Origin: Desulfobacterales bacterium
GTDB taxonomy: Bacteria; Desulfobacterota; Desulfobacteria; Desulfobacterales; RPRI01
NCBI GenBank assembly: GCA_030689795.1
Contig: JAUYEO010000060.1
Coordinates: 1 to 5,024 of the forward strand
Reading direction: 5' to 3'
DNA length: 5,024 nt
Shown: piece after piece, positions 1-5,024 of the stretch
Layout: every line of letters starts with the position of its first letter
Numbering within the stretch: the stretch's first letter is position 1
Made by a program: the position numbers and the translations under genes
The notes under the pieces: model-generated
What the model saw: only the letters and a program-made list of their open reading frames with translations
Database searches by the model: none
What the model was told of the DNA's origin: nothing

Positions 1-37
1 ACGAATGCACCTTAGATTATTCCTGAGCTGTATTTAT

Positions 38-74
38 GCGGCTTTTAAGAGATATAGCCAATGCCTTAAACCGC
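38..74 (+). other. Bulged inverted repeat (possible RNA hairpin) in the 5' flank
   Basis: GCGG-CT-TTTAAG (38-49) can pair with CTTAAACCGC (65-74): ten base pairs with a 2-nt bulge and a 15-nt loop. No run of T follows, so it is not a standard intrinsic terminator. It may be the tail structure of an upstream transcript, or chance. No convincing gene is seen in 1-170. Two plus-strand frames are open from the left edge and stop at 24-26 and 77-79; either could be the end of an upstream gene, but neither is recognisable. Confidence 0.25.
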
Positions 75-90
75 GTTAAGCGCTTGATTG

Positions 91-134
91 TGAACGATGT
101 CCTGAACACAAATTTACTGAACGATGTCCTGAAC
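91..134 (+). repeat. Short direct repeat, two copies of 17 nt, 27 nt apart
   Basis: TGAACGATGTCCTGAAC occurs exactly at 91-107 and again at 118-134. Each copy starts and ends with TGAAC, so the pentamer occurs four times (91, 103, 118, 130) with steps of 12, 15 and 12 nt. The pair ends 36 nt before the amrB-amrA start and overlaps the candidate promoter. Its position suggests a tandem-site operator for a regulator such as a response regulator, but no known consensus is recognised and a simple local duplication would look the same. Confidence 0.55.
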
Positions 135-142
135 GTTATCAT
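113..142 (+). promoter_or_regulatory. Candidate sigma-70-type promoter for the operon
   Basis: TTTACT (113-118) matches TTGACA at 4 of 6 positions if TTxAC is read as TT-AC. After an 18-nt spacer, TATCAT (137-142) matches TATAAT at 5 of 6. Transcription would begin around 149, giving a leader of about 20 nt before the ATG at 171. The -35 element lies between the two copies of the direct repeat and the second copy fills the spacer, a layout that would allow regulation. The call rests on weak consensus matches; no sigma-54 (GG-N10-GC) element was seen here. Confidence 0.3.
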
Positions 143-170
143 CTATCCCCTTAAAAGCAGAGAAAATACG

Positions 171-1667
171 ATGAAGCTAAAAACAAAATCTATCATCTTT
201 TGCACGTTTTACACGTCCTTGTTTCTCACATCTTTTTCGATAGCGTCAGTCTGCCTCGCGGAAAATATACGAAAACCTGCTTATGCAGGCTCTTTTTATC
301 CCTCAGGTAAACCGGAAATCGAAAACACTATTGATATTCTTACATCCAAAGCAAAAGAGACGCGCTTTACCGCACCTGCCGGCAAATCTCTGAAAGCCCT
401 TATCCTGCCACATGCCGGTTATATTTATTCAGGCCTCACAGCTTCTCATGCTTCTCTGGTTCTTTCCGAAAATCAATTTTCAAAAGTTGTTTTACTGGGG
501 CCTGATCACAGGGTCGGTTTTACAGGCTGTGCGATATCCGATTCGGACATATATGAAACCCCCCTTGGCGCGGTCAGGCTTCACAGGGATACCGCAAAAT
601 TGCGCCTTCAGAAAGAGATTTTCAGTTCAATCCCGGTTTCGGATAAAAATGAGCATTCCCTTGAAGTCGTTCTTCCTTTCCTTCAAACCTATCTGAATAA
701 ATTTGAACTTGTTCCAATTGTGGTCGGATCCGGCGATTATAACAAAATTGCAGGAGCGATAGACCCGATACTCGATGACAAAACACTTCTTGTGGCAAGC
801 TCGGATCTTTCACACTATCTTCCGTATAAAGAGGCCGCCGGGAGAGATAAAGAAACAATAGGCATGATACTTAACCTCGAAAAAGAGAAACTGATAAAGC
901 GCGATAACAGCGCATGTGGTAAAATGCCTGTCTTGACAATCATGACCCTTGCCGGCAAATACGGATGGAAACCGGTTCTCATTCACTATTCAAACAGCGG
1001 CGACACAGCCGGCGACCGTTCAAGAGTCGTCGGATATGCTGCAATCGCTTTTTATGGAGAGCCTTCTATGGAAAATGAAAATATATCAAACAGGCTGAAC
1101 GAAAAACAGGGGCAAATCCTTCTTAAACTTGCAAGAAAAACCATATCGGAAGAACTCGGGATAAAATCAAAACAGGAGCTAATTTCACCTTCATCAGACC
1201 TTGAAGATAAGAGCTTGCAGAGGAAAAGCGGCACATTCGTCACTCTTAAAATCCGTAACCAGCTCAGAGGTTGCATCGGAACGCTGGAGGCTTCAGGGCC
1301 TATTATAGAAGGAGTGAAACGAAATGCTATAAATGCCGCATTCAACGACTACCGCTTTTCACCTCTTACCGCAAAGGAATTTGACAAGGTCGAAATAGAA
1401 ATCAGCATTCTCAGCGAGCCTGAGCCCCTCGAATACAAGGACAGCAATGACCTTATTAAAAAACTCCGGACGAATGTTGACGGCGTAATCATCCGGAAAG
1501 GCCAGGCAAGCGCAACCTTTTTGCCCCAGGTCTGGGAACAACTTACCCGGCCTGAAGATTTTCTTTCACATCTTTGCGCAAAGGCCGGTCTTCCTTCCGA
1601 CTCATGGAAAAACTCTAAGCTGGAAGTTCTGACATACAATGTTCAGTATTTTGAAGAGAAAAAATGA
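171..1667 (+). CDS. amrB-amrA: AmmeMemoRadiSam system fusion protein B-A (Memo domain + AMMECR1 domain), with Sec-type signal peptide
   Basis: A 498-residue fusion of two AmmeMemoRadiSam components; the biochemical role of the system is not established. Residues 1-30 look like a Sec signal peptide (basic MKLKTK, hydrophobic core, likely cleavage after CLA). Residues 33-296 are a Memo domain (fold related to LigB-type extradiol dioxygenases): AGSFYPSG, PHAGY (H81), GPDHR (H113), EHSLE (H162), SSDLSH (H215) and ACGKMP (C249). By eye H81, H113 and C249 match the iron ligands H49, H81 and C244 of human MEMO1. Residues 305-496 are an AMMECR1 domain with LRGCIGTL (365-372), SPLTAKEF, EIEISILSEPE and TFLPQVWEQL. 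Both domains look complete. The frame is open back to an ATG at 36, but 171 is chosen because it puts the signal peptide at the N-terminus and has a weak GCAGAG 8 nt upstream. The 3' end overlaps the next gene by 29 nt. Domain calls are very secure; export is inferred. Confidence 0.93.
   Translation: MKLKTKSIIFCTFYTSLFLTSFSIASVCLAENIRKPAYAGSFYPSGKPEIENTIDILTSKAKETRFTAPAGKSLKALILPHAGYIYSGLTASHASLVLSENQFSKVVLLGPDHRVGFTGCAISDSDIYETPLGAVRLHRDTAKLRLQKEIFSSIPVSDKNEHSLEVVLPFLQTYLNKFELVPIVVGSGDYNKIAGAIDPILDDKTLLVASSDLSHYLPYKEAAGRDKETIGMILNLEKEKLIKRDNSACGKMPVLTIMTLAGKYGWKPVLIHYSNSGDTAGDRSRVVGYAAIAFYGEPSMENENISNRLNEKQGQILLKLARKTISEELGIKSKQELISPSSDLEDKSLQRKSGTFVTLKIRNQLRGCIGTLEASGPIIEGVKRNAINAAFNDYRFSPLTAKEFDKVEIEISILSEPEPLEYKDSNDLIKKLRTNVDGVIIRKGQASATFLPQVWEQLTRPEDFLSHLCAKAGLPSDSWKNSKLEVLTYNVQYFEEKK
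1056..1070 (+). promoter_or_regulatory. Internal ribosome binding site and ATG at the Memo/AMMECR1 junction
   Basis: GGAGAG (1056-1061) lies 6 nt before an in-frame ATG (1068-1070, codon 300 of the fusion). This is a better Shine-Dalgarno than the one at the main start at 171. Translation from here would give a 199-residue protein ending at 1667 that is the AMMECR1 domain alone. It would begin MENENISNRLNEKQGQILL, much as stand-alone AMMECR1 homologues begin shortly before the LLKLAR helix. It would lack the signal peptide and stay in the cytoplasm. The site could equally be a relic of a once separate amrA gene, or chance. Confidence 0.45.
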
Positions 1668-3762
1668 AAACCCTGTATTACTGGTTGTCATAGCAACAGG
1701 CATCTCCTCCGTTGTTACCCAGTTATTGACCATCCGCGAATTTCTGGCTCAATTCCAGGGCAACGAATTCGTAATTGCCATGATATTGTTTTCATGGCTC
1801 ATACAAGGCGGTATCGGAACGCTTATTTCACGCTTTGTTACCGGGAAAAGCGCTCCGTCTGCCAATTTTCTCGGCCTCCTTTCCCTTGCTCTGACCATGC
1901 TTCCTGCTTTGCAGATCCTGTTAATAAGGGAACTTCGGGATACCCTGTTTATTCACGGAAGCTCGGTCGGGTTTTATCCGACATTTACTTTCATTTTTTT
2001 AACAACAGCGCCCTATGCTCTCCTCATAGGATTTGTCCTGCCATACAGCCTTTTTGTACTGAGATGTTCAAACCCGGGCTATCCCGGTCCGTACATTTAT
2101 ATAACCGACAGTCTTGGAGATATAGCAGGAGGCGCCCTTTTCTCTTTTTTCCTTGTCTATTTCTTCTCACCGCTTCAATCTGTCTTTATCTCGAACATCT
2201 TTCTTCTTGCGGCAACGTATTCACTTTTCAAACATTCGGGCTTACGGCACACTTTGACAATCACAGGGACAGGGATTGCCCTTTTCATCCTTGTTTCAGG
2301 TATTTTATTCGAACAAAATTCTCTTCTCCCCCCTGAAGGCAAACTCGCCTATTACAAAGAATCAAAATACGGGCGAATAGAAGTCCATCAGGACAGGGAG
2401 CAGTTTACTTTGATCGGCGACGGAGTTCCTCTTTTCAGCAATCAGAATACTTCAAATGCGGAAGAAACCGTTCATTATGCCATGGCCCAGCTTTCAGGCC
2501 CTAAACATATCCTTGTTATATCCGCCGAGGGCGGAATAATGGAAGAGCTGGAGAAATACCGCCCGGAAACAGTCGATTATATTGAACTGGATCCCGATGT
2601 ATCGGAGGTATTGTTCCGCTTTGGCCTGATTAAAAAAATCCCGGGCCTTAATGTAATAAATCAGGACGGACGGACATATCTGGCAAATACGGATAAAGTC
2701 TACGATGCAATCATTCTGAACCTGCCTGAACCCGAAACGTACCAGATCAACAGGTTTTATACAGACAGTTTTTATGACATTGCGAGGAAGCGCCTCTCTT
2801 CCGGCGGCATTTTAAGCTTTTCAATGGAAGGATACGATAATTATCTGGCAGAGCCGCAACGCCAAAAAATCTCTTCTGTTTACAACACCTTATCAAAACA
2901 TTTTAACAATATTCTCCTTCTTCCCGGGCAAAAGATCTATTTTCTTGCTTCAGGATTTCCGATCAGTTCCGATATCCCCGGTTCCCTTGACAAAAAAAGG
3001 ATAAAAACCGATTACATCAGCAATTATTACTACGGCAATCTTACGGAAGAGAGGATCGGCCGTTTAAATGAACTCATCGATAAATCGGCTCCCATAAATA
3101 CCGATATCTACCCGCAACTCATGCGTCTTATGTTTTCCCAATGGTTTGCGAAATTCTCAACATCTCCTCTTGCCTTTATCCTGATTATATCGGCACTGTG
3201 CATAATATACCTTATAACGATAACAAGAGAAGAATTTGTTCTTTTTTCAACCGGATGCATGGCAATGGGAACCGAGATTCTCGTCATATTCGCATTCCAG
3301 ATATTTTTCGGATATATCTATCTTAAAATCGGCCTGATAATTACCGTTTTTCTCGCCGGGCTCCTGCCGGGAGCATGGATAGGAAACAGGGCGGGAAATA
3401 AATACTGGAATAATAAAAGAATCCCTCTTGTAATAACAGACGGCATTCTTATATTTTTAACAGGCCTTCTGATTTTGGGTTTCGTATACGGAGAAGGCAA
3501 AATTCCCTTGCCTGTTTTTCTTGCATATGGTTTTATTATATCGATGACATGCGGATATCAGTTCCCGGCAGCCTTAAAACTGACAGGAGACAACAACCCA
3601 TCTGTAACAAGACTGTTTTCAGCCGATCTGATCGGAGCAGCCGCAGGCACGCTTCTTATAAGCGTAGCGGTTATTCCGTATTTCGGCATTATCTGGGCAG
3701 CGACAGGATTGATCGGCTTGAAACTTATTAGTATAACGATAATGGCAACAAAACATGAATAA
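1639..3762 (+). CDS. Polytopic membrane protein with central spermidine-synthase-like (SpeE-fold) domain, probably not a true aminopropyltransferase
   Basis: A 707-residue protein. About seven hydrophobic segments (roughly residues 12-224) precede a soluble domain (225-505), and about seven more follow (508-702). The soluble domain resembles spermidine synthases: ILVISAEGG (291-299), then YIELDPDV with E316, then INQDGRTYL with D343, then NRFYTDSFYDIARKRLSSGGIL. Two key motifs differ from active enzymes: SAEGG replaces GGGDGG, and NLPEP (361-365) replaces the catalytic DSSDP-type motif, so polyamine synthesis is unlikely. Databases often call such proteins fused MFS/spermidine synthase. The two membrane halves share motifs (TDSLGDIAGG at 156-165; ADLIGAAAG at 662-670), suggesting duplication. 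Basic residues at the N-terminus and after segments 2, 4, 6 and 10 suggest N-in topology with the soluble domain outside. The ATG at 1639 lies inside the previous gene, with GGAAG 12 nt upstream. It overlaps amrS by 8 nt. Substrate unknown; a transport or carrier role is only a guess. Confidence 0.85.
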   Translation: MFSILKRKNENPVLLVVIATGISSVVTQLLTIREFLAQFQGNEFVIAMILFSWLIQGGIGTLISRFVTGKSAPSANFLGLLSLALTMLPALQILLIRELRDTLFIHGSSVGFYPTFTFIFLTTAPYALLIGFVLPYSLFVLRCSNPGYPGPYIYITDSLGDIAGGALFSFFLVYFFSPLQSVFISNIFLLAATYSLFKHSGLRHTLTITGTGIALFILVSGILFEQNSLLPPEGKLAYYKESKYGRIEVHQDREQFTLIGDGVPLFSNQNTSNAEETVHYAMAQLSGPKHILVISAEGGIMEELEKYRPETVDYIELDPDVSEVLFRFGLIKKIPGLNVINQDGRTYLANTDKVYDAIILNLPEPETYQINRFYTDSFYDIARKRLSSGGILSFSMEGYDNYLAEPQRQKISSVYNTLSKHFNNILLLPGQKIYFLASGFPISSDIPGSLDKKRIKTDYISNYYYGNLTEERIGRLNELIDKSAPINTDIYPQLMRLMFSQWFAKFSTSPLAFILIISALCIIYLITITREEFVLFSTGCMAMGTEILVIFAFQIFFGYIYLKIGLIITVFLAGLLPGAWIGNRAGNKYWNNKRIPLVITDGILIFLTGLLILGFVYGEGKIPLPVFLAYGFIISMTCGYQFPAALKLTGDNNPSVTRLFSADLIGAAAGTLLISVAVIPYFGIIWAATGLIGLKLISITIMATKHE

Positions 3763-4948
3763 ATTCAGCAGAAGACAATTTCTATACAGTACAGCATTAA
3801 TTCTCTCGGCGCCGGGTTCATCACTTGCTCTCTGGTCCTCTGATGAAAAGAAGGGAGTCCTGCCGGGTCCGGATAATATCAGGGGAAAAATATTTAAAGG
3901 AGATGCTCCGGATAAGCCGGGGAAATGGTCCAAAGAAGGATTTCTCTACACGAAACTGAGCAATAAGAATGTTATATGCGGCATATGCCCCCACAGATGT
4001 CAATTATCTCCGGGAGACCGGGGCGTTTGCCGCTCCAAGGTCAACATAGACGGGACGCTTTACAGCCTTTCCTACGGAAATCCATGCACCGTAAACGTCG
4101 ACCCCATAGAAAAAAAACCGCTTTTCCATTTCAAACCCAGGACAAAATCATTTTCGCTTGCCGCGGCAGGATGCAATTTCCGTTGTCTCAATTGTCAGAA
4201 CTGGGAAATATCACAGGCCAAACCCGATGAAGTGCGCCACAGCGAGCTTTTCCCCGAAGATGTTGTCAATGCCGCATTGAAAACCGGGTCAGAATCAATT
4301 GCATACACATATTCGGAACCGATTTCTTATTTCGAATATATGATTGATATAGCTCGGCTTGCAAAAGAGAAAGGCCTTTCAAATCTCTGGATATCAAATG
4401 GTTACATAAATAAAGAGCCCCTGCTTGAACTATGCAAATATATTGACGGCGCGAATGTAAACATCAAATCCTTCAGTGACGATATATACAGGAAGCTGAA
4501 CGGAGGAAGGCTTGAGTCTGTTTTGAATACATTCAGGACATTAAACGACAGGGGTGTCCACTTCGAAATGACCAATCTTGTTGTACCCGGTTACGTCGAT
4601 GATCCTGAAATGGTCAAACGCATGTGCGGATGGATTCTTACTGATCTCGGACCGGACCATCCCCTGCATTTTCTCCGGTTTACTCCCCAGTACAAGCTTG
4701 ACAGGCTTCCACCTACTCCCATATCAACTCTTGAAAATTTCCGGAGTATCGCAATGAAGGAAGGAATCCGCTATGCCTACGTGGGTAATGTACCGAACCA
4801 CGAAGGGACGAATACATACTGCCATAACTGCAAAAAATTAATTATAGAACGAAAGGGATACCAGGTGCCTGCATATAATCTTACCGGAAACAGGTGCAAA
4901 TTCTGCAATATCATAATACCGGGAGTATGGGAAAAGCGTGAGGGATGA
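3755..4948 (+). CDS. amrS: AmmeMemoRadiSam system radical SAM enzyme with twin-arginine (Tat) leader
   Basis: A 397-residue radical SAM protein of the AmmeMemoRadiSam family, related to activases of pyruvate formate-lyase and benzylsuccinate synthase; its reaction is unknown. The canonical CX3CX2C site for the 4Fe-4S cluster is GCNFRCLNC (C140, C144, C147). Family hallmarks follow: QNWEISQ, AYTYSEP (183-189), NIKSF (236-240), FLRFTPQYKL (306-315), PPTP and YVGNVPNHEGTNTYC. An N-terminal cluster, CGICPHRC plus GVC (C75, C78, C82, C92), and a C-terminal pair of CXXC motifs (C356, C359, C381, C384) could bind further metal. Residues 1-28 look like a Tat leader: SRRQFL, then an uncharged hydrophobic stretch; the cleavage site (around SLA-L) is weak, so it may stay as an anchor. 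The family core begins near residue 57. The start at 3755 has no clear Shine-Dalgarno and overlaps the previous stop (ATGAATAA), pointing to translational coupling. Family identity very secure; export inferred. Confidence 0.95.
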   Translation: MNKFSRRQFLYSTALILSAPGSSLALWSSDEKKGVLPGPDNIRGKIFKGDAPDKPGKWSKEGFLYTKLSNKNVICGICPHRCQLSPGDRGVCRSKVNIDGTLYSLSYGNPCTVNVDPIEKKPLFHFKPRTKSFSLAAAGCNFRCLNCQNWEISQAKPDEVRHSELFPEDVVNAALKTGSESIAYTYSEPISYFEYMIDIARLAKEKGLSNLWISNGYINKEPLLELCKYIDGANVNIKSFSDDIYRKLNGGRLESVLNTFRTLNDRGVHFEMTNLVVPGYVDDPEMVKRMCGWILTDLGPDHPLHFLRFTPQYKLDRLPPTPISTLENFRSIAMKEGIRYAYVGNVPNHEGTNTYCHNCKKLIIERKGYQVPAYNLTGNRCKFCNIIIPGVWEKREG

Positions 4949-5003
4949 AGCGCAGATCAATGTCTGAAATAAGAGGAAAAGCAAAAGGCGAAGCGGGATT
5001 TTG

Positions 5004-5023
5004 GACTTTTTACGAGTTCATCA
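5004..5023. repeat. Possible edge of a dispersed intergenic repeat
   Basis: The window ends in GACTTTTTACGAGTTCATCA (minus strand TGATGAACTCGTAAAAAGTC). From memory, near-identical strings recur between genes in Desulfobacterota genomes, but only one copy is present here, so it cannot be shown to be a repeat from this window. The whole stretch after amrS (4949-5024) shows no recognisable gene, no RNA gene and no hairpin-plus-T terminator. It is purine-rich up to about 4998. Confidence 0.3.
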
Positions 5024-5024
5024 T

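Noticed and set aside
91..134. CRISPR array
   Set aside because: Only two 17-nt copies with a 10-nt gap; far too few and too short for repeats and spacers.
36..170. N-terminal extension of the Memo-AMMECR1 protein from ATG at 36 (45 more residues)
   Set aside because: It would bury the signal peptide, has no Shine-Dalgarno, and its sequence is shaped by the DNA direct repeat (VNDVLN...LNDVLN), as expected for a non-coding leader.
240..258. Lipoprotein signal (lipobox) around Cys28 of the fusion protein
   Set aside because: The residues before the cysteine are A-S-V; valine at -1 does not fit a lipobox. Ordinary cleavage after CLA is more likely.
1664..1693. ATGA start-stop overlap at 1664 as the start of the second gene
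   Set aside because: That ATG is in another frame (MKTLYYWLS) and stops after nine codons; the long frame starts at 1639.
1639..3762. Annotation as spermidine synthase (speE)
   Set aside because: The GGGDGG and DSSDP-type motifs are altered and the domain is embedded in a 14-segment membrane protein, so polyamine synthesis is not supported.
622..4003. Antisense and alternate-frame open frames of 60-180 codons within the three genes
   Set aside because: They lie wholly or almost wholly inside secure genes, have no recognisable domains, and read as shadows of the coding frames.
3755..4948. Annotation as pyruvate formate-lyase activating enzyme
   Set aside because: The CGICPHRC cluster, DPIEKKPL, QNWEISQ and C-terminal CXXC pairs are AmmeMemoRadiSam hallmarks, and no glycyl radical enzyme gene is adjacent.

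Overview
The window carries one compact plus-strand operon of three overlapping genes that fills nearly all of the sequence (171-4948). It is an AmmeMemoRadiSam locus, the partly understood three-part system made of a Memo homologue, an AMMECR1 homologue and a PflA-like radical SAM protein. Here the Memo and AMMECR1 parts are fused into one polypeptide. A large membrane protein with a spermidine-synthase-like domain sits between that fusion and the radical SAM gene. The host looks like a Gram-negative anaerobe of moderate GC, most plausibly Desulfobacterota or a nearby lineage. This rests on the gene content, a Tat-type signal on an Fe-S protein, and a 3' sequence that resembles (from memory only) dispersed repeats of that group. 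The taxonomic call is an inference.

Layout: 1-170 is a leader with no convincing gene. It holds a 17-nt direct repeat (91-107 and 118-134), a possible promoter (113-142) and a bulged hairpin (38-74). At 171-1667 lies amrB-amrA: a Sec-type signal peptide, a Memo domain with conserved metal-ligand residues, then an AMMECR1 domain. A strong Shine-Dalgarno and an in-frame ATG sit exactly at the domain junction (1056-1070), so a separate AMMECR1 protein may also be made. At 1639-3762 is a 707-residue protein with about 14 membrane segments in two related halves, flanking a SpeE-like domain with altered catalytic motifs. At 3755-4948 is amrS, a radical SAM protein with a twin-arginine leader and two extra cysteine clusters. 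The last 76 bases hold no supported gene.

Working model: the genes overlap by 29 and 8 nt and are probably co-translated. The striking point is that all three products appear directed to or across the inner membrane: a Sec leader on the Memo-AMMECR1 fusion, a SpeE-like domain that the positive-inside rule places in the periplasm, and a Tat leader on the radical SAM enzyme. This would be an envelope-facing version of a system normally pictured as cytoplasmic. It raises the question of how an exported radical SAM enzyme gets SAM and electrons. The substrate and product cannot be read from the sequence.
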